Below the pieces are notes generated by a model, which had not been told where the DNA came from, did no database searches, and was given only the letters and a program-made list of their open reading frames with translations. A DNA stretch of 64,000 nt from Flavobacterium davisii. Its GTDB lineage: Bacteria > Bacteroidota > Bacteroidia > Flavobacteriales > Flavobacteriaceae. The stretch lies in contig NZ_CP067378.1 of NCBI RefSeq assembly GCF_019565505.1, forward strand, positions 682,001 through 746,000, in the 5' to 3' direction. Position numbers and translations under genes: made by a program. Shown here piece by piece: positions 1 through 8,573 of this stretch (position 1 is its first letter; each line of letters starts with the position of its first letter).

Positions 1-136
1 GATTTCTTTACCATTACGTTATATGCACACAACGGTAGAAATGGTACATCGGGAGGATGTAGAAAACGTTATAAAACTAATCTATGAAAGTCTTTTAAAA
101 ATTGAAAACAACGAAAGTTTTTCATATTTTAAATAA
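1..136 (+). CDS. M42 family metallopeptidase, C-terminal end (partial)
   Basis: Only the last 44 codons are in the window, read in frame 2 from base 2 to a TAA at 134-136. The visible residues include SLPLRYMHTTVEMVHRED, which matches the conserved C-terminal region of M42 (glutamyl aminopeptidase/FrvX-like) co-catalytic metal peptidases, where an Arg-Tyr-Met-His-(S/T) stretch precedes Val-Glu and a His/Asp. The family trims peptides in the cytoplasm. The metal ligands further upstream are outside the window. A strong intrinsic terminator follows directly. The family call rests on this short tail only. Confidence 0.75.
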   Translation, partial: ISLPLRYMHTTVEMVHREDVENVIKLIYESLLKIENNESFSYFK

Positions 137-141
137 AATCT

Positions 142-188
142 AAATCTACTCTTAAAAAGAGGATGTTTTTTTTGGAGTAGATTTTTTT
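142..188 (+). terminator. Rho-independent terminator of the M42 peptidase gene
   Basis: A perfect 10-bp stem (AAATCTACTC at 142-151 with GAGTAGATTT at 175-184) is followed by a T run, six bases after the stop codon. Confidence 0.8.
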
Positions 189-217
189 ATACTATTTTAA
201 TTCTATATATTTCCTTA

Positions 218-387
218 AACCTAAATTTCGCATTAGAATTTTATTTTGCTTTATTTTTATTCAAATTCAAGTAGGTACTTAAATTTTAATCATCAAAATA
301 GTGCTTTATTTATTTTTCTAAAATTTTCCGTGATCACTTGAATTTATTCATTTTTTTCACAACGGAGTCTAATGCGAAATTTGGATT
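218..387. repeat. MITE-like repeat, short form, copy 1 (170 bp)
   Basis: The two ends form a near-perfect terminal inverted repeat of about 20 bp: AAATTTCGCATTAGA at 223-237 is exactly complementary to TCTAATGCGAAATTT at 368-382. The interior contains a recognisable core (TTCAAATTCAAG, TAATCATCAAAA, CTAAAATTTTCCGTGA, ACTTGAATTTATT) that recurs at 5.2, 29.8, 44.0 and 51.6 kb. No ORF of its own is visible. With copies in several intergenic spots it behaves like a non-autonomous miniature transposable element. The remaining sequence up to 537 shows nothing I recognise. Confidence 0.7.
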
Positions 388-537
388 AAAATGAGGTGGT
401 CTCAACTTGATTGTAAAATGGTCTTCCTTTCTCGTATTTGATCTTTTTATTTTGTAATCTTACTTAAAATCTGGAAGAAAAATCTTTGTTTTTCGCCTTT
501 ACCATAAAAGATTTAACCACTTGAATATAACTTTTAT

Positions 538-1848
538 TTATTTTTTTATTATTTTTTCTGAAAATATTTTTCCTGAGAAGGTTGTTATCCTTATTATGTA
601 CAGGCCTGTTTTTAAATTTTCTAATGATTTTAATTCTATTAGGTCTTTATTTTGAGACTGAATATTGATTATCATCTCTTCTCCTAGCATATTAAATAGT
701 TTGATATTTTTTATCTTTTCATTTAGTATAATTTCAATTTTAGAATTAAAAGGATTGGGATATATTTTTATTATTTTTCCTGTTTCAAATGAATTATTAG
801 ACAAAAGGGTTTCTTCTTTCAATCCTGTTTCAATTAGGTTTTTTTGTTGCCATAATTCTTTTCTACTGGAGTGGTGTAATGCTTCATACATACGTTCTAC
901 TTGTCCTTTTGTAAACATTTTATAACAGCCATAAGATCCATTGTATCCCATATAATTTTCGTTATTCACTTTTTCTTTATTGCAATTAAAAACTGGTTTA
1001 CAATTATCATTTGCTACGGCAAATTCTTCTTGTGGCGTATCACTTACTTCGTCTGTTCCTGCACAGCCATTTTCAAAAGTGTGTATTAGTCCTAAAAATG
1101 TGCAAATTCATGGGTTAGTGTTGACGCAAATTCGTCATCTACATTACCATAAAGAGAGGTTCCGCTATAGACTATTCTGGAAAAATTATCATTTGTTTTT
1201 TCTTGATCTGGATAGGTGGCGACTCCTGAATTGTTTTCTTGATCGTCAAAAATATCATTTTGGATATATACATTAATATATTTATTGTTATCCCAAGCAT
1301 ATTTTTTTCGAATTAGGTCTTTCGTTTTTTTGCTATTATTCCCAAATCCTTTTTCATCTTTTTTTATAAAAGATAACACATCCTTCTGGTTTATAGTTCC
1401 CTTTTTTTCCAATTTTAGCTAATTCAAACTTTATATTTAATTTAGATTTTATGGATTGAAAATCAGGATCAACGCTATTATAATCATCATTGAGCCCATT
1501 AAAATCCTCATTTACTTTTTCTAATGCTTTTTTTATTTTTTCGATTGTAATTTTTTTCTCATCTGGTTGATAATAACCATCTGGAGTGGCTTTTTTAGTT
1601 TCTGGATAGTAAACGTATCCTTCATCAAAAACATGAAAAACAACGGGAATAATAAATTCTTTTTCTAAATCTTTATTTTTTATCACATCTGCATCTATCT
1701 CTTCATTCCATTTTTTCTTTGCTTTTATTTTTAGGTTATTGAATTGATTCTTATTTATTTCTGCTGTTTTACATTTTATATTTTGAGCAAAAATAGGGCA
1801 ACTTAATATTAAAATTAGAAGTGTTTTCATTTTCTTACTTATTTCCAT
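538..1848 (-). CDS. Secreted M43-type zinc metalloprotease with T9SS sorting domain (frameshifted)
   Basis: The restored product is about 436 residues. A signal peptide follows Met1 or Met7 (MKTLLILILSCPIFA). The mature part has the M43 (cytophagalysin/pappalysin) layout: an N-terminal substrate-binding strand region, the zinc motif HEFAHFLGLIH, a Met-turn in ENYMGYNG and an MFTKGQ block. The last 80 residues (IKIYPNPFNSKIEI...GLYIIRI...KIIKK) are a type A T9SS C-terminal sorting domain, so the enzyme is probably exported to the surface or medium. Two frameshifts interrupt it. One near 1373 lies in an A7 run. One near 1106 lies inside the zinc motif, where adding one T restores HEFAHFLGLIHTFENG. 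Both lie in homopolymers, so I read this as one real gene with sequencing errors. Natural inactivation cannot be excluded for a non-essential protease. Confidence 0.8.
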
Positions 1849-2053
1849 ATTGTTTTTTTTAAAATGATTTAGAATAGAATTGTAATTTTTTTTGATGTTA
1901 TTACATCAATATTTCTTTTATCATTGATTAAAGTATGCTAATCGAAAAGTTTGAAGATTGGTTATTTTTTTTAAAAAAAGTAACGAAATCTAAACAGATT
2001 AACAGCTTCTTTACTAAAGGAAGGTTTAGCTTTAATTGAGCGTTAAAAATCTA

Positions 2054-2079
2054 CTCCATTTTAAAAAAATAAAATGGAG
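2054..2079. terminator. Perfect hairpin, possible terminator
   Basis: CTCCATTTTA (2054-2063) and TAAAATGGAG (2070-2079) form a perfect 10-bp stem with a 6-base A loop. It abuts the left end of the long-form repeat. It lies far downstream (about 500 bp) of the minus-strand cyclase gene, and no T run follows on either strand, so a terminator role is only possible. Confidence 0.35.
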
Positions 2080-2361
2080 ATTATGCGTTAGAAATTTATT
2101 GCAAATAAATAAGGACTTTTAATCTAAAAAAGTACATTTTTTGTGGTCAATTAGATCGTTTTACAAGTTCACAATCTTACCATTTACACAATAGGAGAAA
2201 TCATATAATATTGATAATATGACTTTTCCATTTGATCGAAGTAACAAACCACGCGTTGAATTACGTCTTTTGTACTTGCGTTTGTTAGATAAAATTTCCG
2301 TAAGTTTTATTTTATTTGCTTTTCATCTTCATCACGAAGTCTAATCCTGAATTTTGGATTA
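2078..2361. repeat. MITE-like repeat, long form, copy A (about 280 bp)
   Basis: This copy starts with ATTATGCGTTAGAAATTT and ends with GTCTAATCCTGAATTTTGG, related to the short-form terminal repeats. Its core is a hairpin-forming block around 2194-2240 (AGGAGAAATCATATAATATTG, then ATATGAC, then GATCGAAGTAACAAAC). The same block appears near 5515, 16315, 18160 and 44270. The 1849-2575 gap contains no gene that I can support. The rest of the gap is AT-rich and featureless. Confidence 0.65.
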
Positions 2362-2575
2362 AACAAAAACTTGCTTTTCTTCCTTTTGATATTTAAGAAA
2401 TATGTGTTTTTAATTAAGTTTATAACTCTTATGATATAGGAGTTATAATGTTTTTTTGTTAAATGTATTAAAAATAAGAAATGGTGGGGAATGGGTGTGA
2501 ATTACCTATTCAATATATTTTGATACTGAATAGATAATTACAAAAAGTAGATTGATTGATTGAGTGAGTGATTTT

Positions 2576-3337
2576 TTATTCTAGTATGGCAACTACTCTA
2601 GAGGGCCCTGCAGAAGCTCCTTTTAATTTTAAGGGGAAGCAAGCTATTTTAAAACCTGTATAAGGAAGTTCTTCTAAATTAACCAGTTGTTCCATGTGAC
2701 AATATTCATGCTCTACCCCTACTAGATGTCCTTCCCAAAATATATCATTTCTTTTTTGTTTTTTTGCTTGTTCTATTTGATAAGGTAATGGCAAATCCCA
2801 TCCCCATTGGTCAATACCCATTACTTTTACTCCTTTTTGAATTAAAAATAATGTTGCTTCTGCGGACATACCGGTTCCTTTCTTATAATAATCTTTATCG
2901 TATATATATTTATCTCGACCTGTTTTTATTAGGACTATATTTCCTGGTTGGATATTTATTTGTTCTTTATTTAAAAAGTTTTCAATATCATTTTTTGTTA
3001 TTATTTCAAAATCTTTTTTATGTTTCATATCTATAATAACACCATTTCCATAGCACCATTCTAGCGGTATTTCTTCAATAGTTTTTGCTGGTTTATCTTC
3101 ACAAATAGGACCATAATGATAGGGTGCATCTAAATGAGTAGTAGCGTGTACCCCCATTTGTTTAATCATATCATCAGCCCAGCCTGTAAAGTGTTTGGGA
3201 AATAAACTAAAGGGTAATCCGAACAATCTTATGATCCATTTGGATTTTTTATGGATTTTATGTTTGATTTTAACTTTCATAAAGAAAGGATCATTTGGAT
3301 TTTGGTAGATTGTTTTAGATAAATCAATTATTTTCAT
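2576..3337 (-). CDS. Cyclase family protein (kynurenine formamidase-like metal hydrolase)
   Basis: The product is 253 residues from MKIIDLSKTIY; an earlier Met 18 codons upstream is possible but adds a non-family extension. The metal-binding signature HATTHLDAPYHYG (about residues 63-75) fits the cyclase/KynB family motif HxGTHxDxPxH. The C-terminal VEHEYCHMEQLVNLEELP block is typical of the family. Members hydrolyse amide or ester bonds in small substrates such as N-formylkynurenine, using a bivalent metal. The third motif position has Thr for Gly. The gene stands alone between repeats, so the substrate cannot be inferred from context. Confidence 0.8.
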   Translation of the reverse strand: MKIIDLSKTIYQNPNDPFFMKVKIKHKIHKKSKWIIRLFGLPFSLFPKHFTGWADDMIKQMGVHATTHLDAPYHYGPICEDKPAKTIEEIPLEWCYGNGVIIDMKHKKDFEIITKNDIENFLNKEQINIQPGNIVLIKTGRDKYIYDKDYYKKGTGMSAEATLFLIQKGVKVMGIDQWGWDLPLPYQIEQAKKQKRNDIFWEGHLVGVEHEYCHMEQLVNLEELPYTGFKIACFPLKLKGASAGPSRVVAILE

Positions 3338-3538
3338 ACTTTTTAATTTGATTAACTTAAGTGATGGGTAATTAGAATATAAAACCATCATTTTTTTTAA
3401 TTAAACACAATATAGAGAAGTTTTTAACTTTTTTATAGATGTTTCTTTTTATTAAATTATAAAAATTTTTGCAATCTAGTTAAAAGAATTTTTAAAAGGG
3501 ATTAATGTTTCTTTAAAGCTTTCATAATTTATTTTGTT

Positions 3539-3599
3539 TCTGTACAGATAGGAATTTAAAAACGCTATCTGTACAGATAAAGTTGTTATAATACAACTT
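3539..3599. promoter_or_regulatory. Repeated palindrome TATCTGTACAGATA plus adjacent hairpin
   Basis: The decamer palindrome TCTGTACAGA occurs at 3539-3548 and again at 3568-3577, where it extends to the 14-bp perfect palindrome TATCTGTACAGATA (3566-3579). Directly after it, AAGTTGT (3580-3586) pairs with ACAACTT (3593-3599). The array sits immediately downstream of the minus-strand lipoprotein gene. It could be a double operator or part of a 3' end structure; its function is not known. Confidence 0.45.
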
Positions 3600-3614
3600 G
3601 TTTATATTGAGATA

Positions 3615-5006
3615 TTATAATCTAATTTCAATTTGTCTTTTAACATTATTTAAAGATTCTTCGTTAACATTATATAATTCTACTTCTACAATTAATTTTC
3701 CTTCTTTTTTAACTGCTGAATTTACTTGAAAATAAGGATTAATTAATAAAATATCTTGATGAAGTCCTCTTCTACTCAAAGGTACTAATGCGTCAACAGA
3801 ATAATTACCTAAACTAATACTTTTTAGATATAATTTTAAGGCTAATTGATTATTTGGTAAACGAATAATTGAATTTTCTCCTATTGTATTAATCATATCA
3901 TCTTTTCTTATCACGCCAATTTGGGTCATTTTAATCCAATGCTGTAATGATCTTTTCACTTTTTCAATAACGTCACCATCTGGCGTTTTTAATAGAGAAC
4001 GTTGCATATATTGATCTAACTCATTTGTTGTTTTAATAACTAATTCTTTAGATAGGTCAGACAATGGCTTAAATCCTGTAAATAGATATTCAAATTCGGC
4101 TAATTTTTCGTCTTTTTTTGTAGATAGAGAAAAGTGGCATGATATACTGTTTTCACTTTTATTTAAATTTGCATTATCATACATTAATTCTAAATTAAAA
4201 TCATCGGATATCTTAACTAAATTTCCAAAAAAGCCACTAAATTCTTGATGAACTCCTTGCACATAATATTTTTTTATTTCTTCTTTATCTAAAACTACTT
4301 TCTTTTTGTAATATTCATTTTTATTAAAGTGCAAAGAGATGTATTTACTTGTTTCATTTTTATATTTTATTCTAAAATTAAATGCTTCGTCTGTATAAAG
4401 TGCTTCTATAATTTTAGTATTTTTAAGGTCCTCAGCAGTATATTTATAAATATTAGCGTTAGGATTACTTGAATATAGATCAACCCATTTACTAAGTTCT
4501 TCTATTGTTAATAGATCTGTTTTTTTTAATCTATAAAAAGTATCAAAATCTATATCTGTTAGTTGCGCTGGATTATCTTTGAATTGAGGTTTCCATCTCA
4601 TGTAAGCTCTATTTACCATATATGAATCATATGGTTTTTGAGCAAAATCAAAAAATGTATATTGCTTTTTTGAGAAGTTTTTCTTACCAAATTTCCCAGA
4701 AACTTTTACTGTAATTATACCTTTATCTACATCTTTTGTTTCTATTATTGCTTCTTCTATTGATAATTCTTTCGATTCTATTTTCTTTGTTTCTCTTATA
4801 GTTGATATATTATTAGCTGCTTTATCAATATCTTGGGTGATTTCTATATCAAAATATTTTCTTAATTCATTTTCTGTTGGATCTACTAAAGGGGCTACAT
4901 CAACATTATTCTTTACATCATTATCAAGTTTTAAATCTGTGAGTTCTTTATCTTTACTACAAGATAATAACAGGCTAACTGAAAGGAGTAAAATCGTTTT
5001 TCTCAT
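3615..5006 (-). CDS. Putative surface lipoprotein, paralog 1
   Basis: The product is 463 residues. I chose MRKTILLLSVSLLLSCSKDKE as start because it gives a proper lipoprotein signal with the lipobox LLSC; the ORF runs 18 codons further upstream without any signal character. I do not recognise a characterised family. Residues about 60-130 (DIDKAANNIS...GIITVKVSGKFGKK) loosely resemble the short repeat domain of Mycoplasma-type lipoprotein 17, which is a low-confidence similarity. The rest contains blocks also found in the gene next door: MRWKPQFKDNP, DFDTFYRLKKTD, GFKPLSD, LKTPDGDV, IINTIG/MINTIG, VNSAVKKEGKL. It is intact, unlike its paralog. Confidence 0.7.
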   Translation of the reverse strand: MRKTILLLSVSLLLSCSKDKELTDLKLDNDVKNNVDVAPLVDPTENELRKYFDIEITQDIDKAANNISTIRETKKIESKELSIEEAIIETKDVDKGIITVKVSGKFGKKNFSKKQYTFFDFAQKPYDSYMVNRAYMRWKPQFKDNPAQLTDIDFDTFYRLKKTDLLTIEELSKWVDLYSSNPNANIYKYTAEDLKNTKIIEALYTDEAFNFRIKYKNETSKYISLHFNKNEYYKKKVVLDKEEIKKYYVQGVHQEFSGFFGNLVKISDDFNLELMYDNANLNKSENSISCHFSLSTKKDEKLAEFEYLFTGFKPLSDLSKELVIKTTNELDQYMQRSLLKTPDGDVIEKVKRSLQHWIKMTQIGVIRKDDMINTIGENSIIRLPNNQLALKLYLKSISLGNYSVDALVPLSRRGLHQDILLINPYFQVNSAVKKEGKLIVEVELYNVNEESLNNVKRQIEIRL

Positions 5007-5200
5007 AACATTATTTTTATATAAATTATTATTTGGATTTATTATAAATAAATCCCGCATAGAAACAGCAAATATAATGCCAAAAATTAAATATTTAGAC
5101 TTTTTTGTTTAAAAAAGTCTTATTTATACTCTTTAACTATTTTTATAAGGTTTAATATTTTAACAAAAACAAATACAAAAGAGAGTTTATGATTATTTAA

Positions 5201-5384
5201 CTCAAATACGGATTAGACTCCAATTAGCGAAGCTTATTCTACTTATTTTTCTTCAAATTCAAACATGTCTTCAAAATTTAATCATCAAAAAGCTTCCTTT
5301 TTCTTCTTCTAAAATTTTCGGTCAGTACTTGAATTTATTGATTTTTTTGTTTCAAAACGAAGTAAAATATGAAATCTGGGGTTA
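5201..5384. repeat. MITE-like repeat, short form, copy 2
   Basis: It begins CTCAAATACGGATTAGAC and ends GTAAAATATGAAATCTGGGG, with the short-form core between (CTTCAAATTCAAAC, TAATCATCAAAA, TCTAAAATTTTCGG, ACTTGAATTTATTG). The ends have diverged more than in copy 1. It is joined almost end to end to a long-form copy. Confidence 0.55.
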
Positions 5385-5390
5385 AAAACA

Positions 5391-5676
5391 TTAACCTCAG
5401 ATTTTGCATTAAAAATTTGCTACAAATGAAAAAAACTTTTGAATTTAAAAAAGTACCCTTTTTGGTATTCATTAGATTCTTTTAAAAGTTGGCAATCTTG
5501 TCATTTATACAACAGGAGAAATAACATAATATTGAAATGTGACGTTCCCTTTGGTAGAAGTAAGAAACAAGGGGGTAAATTACGGCTTTTGTCGTCCACA
5601 TCTGCGAGAAAAATTTCCGTTCCTTTCTATTTTCCTTCCTTTTCCTCTTCATGACGAAGTCTAATTCGGAATTTGT
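5391..5676. repeat. MITE-like repeat, long form, copy B
   Basis: It runs from CCTCAGATTTTGCATTAAAAAT to GTCTAATTCGGAATTTG, with the core block AGGAGAAATAACATAATATTG near 5514. A 71-codon ORF that overlaps it (5439-5654) is a chance reading of the repeat and is not annotated. The 5061-5880 gap holds only these two repeats plus an isolated 14-bp palindrome TATATGATCATATA at 5808-5821. Confidence 0.6.
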
Positions 5677-5880
5677 TCTTAAATTAGAAAATGGAAAAAT
5701 TGATTAAAATGAAGGAGAATGAAATAATTAAATCAATAACTGGTTATGCGTTTTACACAAATGTTTTTTTACGCTACTTTCAATGTTTAAACAGTATCAT
5801 ATATTTTTATATGATCATATAGTGAAAAAGAAGGAAGATTAAACTATTTCTTAGATTAGTTAAAATAGTACAAAAAACAA

Positions 5881-5985
5881 GTCTATCAAAAAGAGGGGGC
5901 AAAAGGTTAAAATCTTGTCAGTTCTCTGTTTCCAAGAATAACTATCTACAAAGTCAAGTTATTCTTTTTACCCCCTCTTTTTAGA
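5881..5985. terminator. Large nested inverted repeat, probable bidirectional terminator or structured RNA
   Basis: AAAAAGAGGGGG (5888-5899) and CCCCCTCTTTTT (5971-5982) are perfectly complementary over 12 bp, unusually GC-rich for this window. Inside the 71-base loop, AAGAATAAC (about 5933) pairs with GTTATTCTT (about 5958). It lies 8 bp downstream of the stop of the minus-strand lipoprotein at 5993, so termination of that gene is the simplest reading. The nested architecture would also fit a small structured RNA. Confidence 0.55.
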
Positions 5986-5992
5986 CTATTCT

Positions 5993-7368
5993 TTAAAGAT
6001 TCACCACTATCTCTTTTTCAAATCTGTCTATACTAGGATACCCCTTAACATCAAAATTTAATTCTAGTATTAACTTACCTTGTTTTTTAACTGCTGAAGT
6101 TATAGAAAAAACAGGGTGAAAGAATATATCTTTATGTCTGATATGTTGACTCAAAGGGATTAAATCATCGAAAGTATCAGGATTACTATTTTGTTCTTTT
6201 AACTTTAGCGCTAATTTCCCGTTTGATAAACGAATAACAAGATCACTTCCTAGAGTATTAATAATATCATCTTCTCTAATAATTCCGTATTGTAACTTCT
6301 TCATAATTTTATTACGTAAAGGAGAAACTATTCCTTTTACATCTCCATCGGGTATATCTTTTAAAACATCTTGCATATAACCATCTAGACCATTGGTTGT
6401 TTCAACTACAAATTCTTTAGGAAAATCAGATAAAGGCTTGAAACCTGAAATTTCACCAATGTAATGAATTAACTTTCCACCTCCTTTTACTAATAAAGAA
6501 CCCTCATATCTGATAAGATTATCATTATAAGATACACCATACTTAGTAGAAATCTCTAAAACAAAATCATCTGATATTTTAAACAACTTTTCTTTGAACT
6601 GTTCTAAATTTTCATACACACCCGACACATAGTACTTTCTTATTTCATCCTCGTTTAAAGTAATCTTTTTTTTGTAGTATTTATCTTTATCAAAAACAAA
6701 GTTTGAATAAAATGAATCTTTATTTTTATATTCTAGAGTTATTTCTGTTATTGATTCAGAACATATTATTTTTGTAATTTTAATATTTTTTAAATCCTCA
6801 GAAGTAAATTCATATTCCCTATCAGAATATTGTTTTTTATAATAGAAATCAAACCATTTACTTAGATATTCTACAGTAAAGAAATCAGTCTTTTTTAATC
6901 TATAAAGGGAATCAAAATCTAGATCTGTTAATTTTTCTGGATTTCTTTTAAATTCAGGTTTCCATTCCATTATAATATTTTTGGGAATATCTAAATCTTT
7001 GGAATTATCTGGCAAGCAAAAAAACGTATATGATTTAGAAAAGGTTTTATTAGCAAATTTTCCTGAAATTTTTGCAATAACCTCTCCTTTTTGGGCATCT
7101 TTTTTTCTATTACTGTATTCTCAACTAATAAATCTACTTGTTTATATCCAATTTTTTTTAGTCCTCTGATGTTCGTAATACTATTAACGATTTCATCTGC
7201 CTTTTTAACAGATGTTACCGAAAGACTAAAATATTCTTTAATATCATCTTCTGTTGGATCTTGAGCAGCTACATCGGTAGGTAAATTTGTATTTAAATTA
7301 ATAAATTCTTTGTCATTGCTGCATGATAACAATAAACTTACAAAGAGAAATAAAATTATTTTTTTCAT
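5993..7368 (-). CDS. Putative surface lipoprotein, paralog 2 (one frameshift)
   Basis: The restored product is about 458 residues. It starts MKKIILFLFVSLLLSCSNDKE, a lipoprotein signal with lipobox LLSC. It aligns along its length with the neighbouring lipoprotein (shared MEWKPEFKRNP, DFDSLYRLKKTD, YYKKKITLNEDEI, GFKPLSD, IPDGDV, ITSAVKKQGKL), so the pair is a tandem duplication that has diverged. One frameshift near 7103 lies in an A run; adding one A gives VIEKKDAQKGEVIAKISGKF, which matches the paralog's KVSGKFGKK. The family is unknown; a cell-surface location is inferred from the lipobox only. Confidence 0.7.
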
Positions 7369-7465
7369 AAAACGGTCTTTTTTTAAAAAAATTAGTAACA
7401 GTTTTTTTTTAAAAATTCAAAACGCAAATATAACAAAAGATTAAAAGATTAAAAGATTAAAAGAT

Positions 7466-8416
7466 TTATTTTTTATCAAGAAATGTAGAAATATTTTTTT
7501 CAATTCGATCGTGAATGTTTAAAATATCAGATTTTTCAAATTTTTCACCTATTATATTTTCATACAATTCAATATATCTATCGGAAACTGTTGTTATATA
7601 TTCATCATTCATAATGGGTATTTGTTGTCCTTCTTTTCCTTGAAACCCATTTGATATTAACCATTTACGCACAAATTCTTTCGATAATTGTTTTTGCTCT
7701 TCTCCTCTACTTTGTCTTTCTTTATAACCTTCAGCATAAAAATAACGTGAAGAATCAGGTGTGTGAATTTCATCAATTAAAACAATTTTTCCTTCTTTTG
7801 TTTTTCCAAATTCATATTTAGTATCTACTAAGATTAATCCTCTTGATTTAGCAATTTCAGTTCCTCTTTGAAATAAAGCGCGCGTGTATTTTTCTAAAAC
7901 CAAATAATCTTCTTCGGAAACAATTCCTTTTGCTAAAATTGATTCTCTTGAAATATCTTCGTCATGTACTCCTACATCAGCTTTAGTTGTTGGGGTAATA
8001 ATAGGTTCTGGAAATGGATCATTTTCTTTCATTCCTTCAGGCATTGTAACGCCACATAATACACGTTTCCCTAAGGCATATTCACGAGCTGCATGTCCTG
8101 ATAAATAGCCTCTAATAACCATTTCAACTTTAAAAGGCTCACATAAATGCCCTATTGCTACATTGGGATCAGGTGTTGCTATCAACCAGTTAGGTACAAT
8201 ATCTTGTGTCATCTCCATGAATTTTGTGGCAATTTGATTTAATATTTGCCCTTTATACGGAATTCCTTTTGGCATAATAACATCGAAAGCGGATAATCTA
8301 TCGGTAGCAATCATAACCAATAATTCATCATTAATATTATAAACCTCACGCACTTTTCCGTGATAAACTGATTTTTGACCCGAAAAATTGAACTGGGTAG
8401 AAGTAATCGTATTCAT
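7466..8416 (-). CDS. purC: Phosphoribosylaminoimidazole-succinocarboxamide synthase
   Basis: SAICAR synthetase joins aspartate to CAIR with ATP in cytoplasmic purine biosynthesis. The 316-residue product is uninterrupted. It shows family landmarks: YHGKVREVY near the N-terminus, the nucleotide-site block [13 protein letters not shown], the long [11 protein letters not shown] region, and [11 protein letters not shown]...[17 protein letters not shown] towards the C-terminus. Start at the ATG preceding NTITSTQF. It is transcribed away from hmp, and its promoter box (TACATTTG on the minus strand) lies at 8461-8468. In related genomes purC and phoH are near neighbours; here hmp-nsrR lies between them. 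Confidence 0.97.
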   Translation of the reverse strand: MNTITSTQFNFSGQKSVYHGKVREVYNINDELLVMIATDRLSAFDVIMPKGIPYKGQILNQIATKFMEMTQDIVPNWLIATPDPNVAIGHLCEPFKVEMVIRGYLSGHAAREYALGKRVLCGVTMPEGMKENDPFPEPIITPTTKADVGVHDEDISRESILAKGIVSEEDYLVLEKYTRALFQRGTEIAKSRGLILVDTKYEFGKTKEGKIVLIDEIHTPDSSRYFYAEGYKERQSRGEEQKQLSKEFVRKWLISNGFQGKEGQQIPIMNDEYITTVSDRYIELYENIIGEKFEKSDILNIHDRIEKNISTFLDKK

Positions 8417-8460
8417 TTGTGTTGTGTTGTTATATTTTACATTTATTGTAAACCGTAATA

Positions 8461-8468
8461 CAAATGTA
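8461..8468 (-). promoter_or_regulatory. Promoter -7 box of purC
   Basis: TACATTTG on the minus strand matches the Bacteroidota -7 consensus TAnnTTTG, 45 bases upstream of the purC ATG. Confidence 0.55.
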
Positions 8469-8510
8469 AAGGTTTCCTATTTACTTACAAGATAAATCAT
8501 TTTTTTATTT

Positions 8511-8529
8511 GTTGTATTTAAAATACAAC
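8511..8529. promoter_or_regulatory. Putative NsrR operator upstream of hmp
   Basis: GTTGTATTT-A-AAATACAAC is a perfect 9-1-9 inverted repeat. Its spacing and its TTT-n-AAA centre resemble the NsrR site known from proteobacteria (11-1-11 with AAATGCATCTT half sites). It overlaps the expected -33 region of the hmp promoter, and an Rrf2/NsrR-type gene follows hmp. Repression of hmp in the absence of nitric oxide is the inference. Confidence 0.55.
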
Positions 8530-8544
8530 TTATATTTTTTTTAA

Positions 8545-8552
8545 TATTTTTG
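8545..8552 (+). promoter_or_regulatory. Promoter -7 box of hmp
   Basis: TATTTTTG matches the Bacteroidota TAnnTTTG box, 22 bases before the hmp start codon and 16 bases after the operator-like palindrome. Confidence 0.55.
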
Positions 8553-8573
8553 CTTCATAAAATATAATTTACA

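Noticed and set aside
665..1276. Plus-strand ORFs opposite the M43 protease
   Set aside because: Low-complexity shadows of the minus-strand gene, with no family motif or promoter.
5439..5654. A 71-codon plus-strand ORF
   Set aside because: It lies wholly in the long-form repeat copy B, and its translation matches nothing and is not kept in the other copies.
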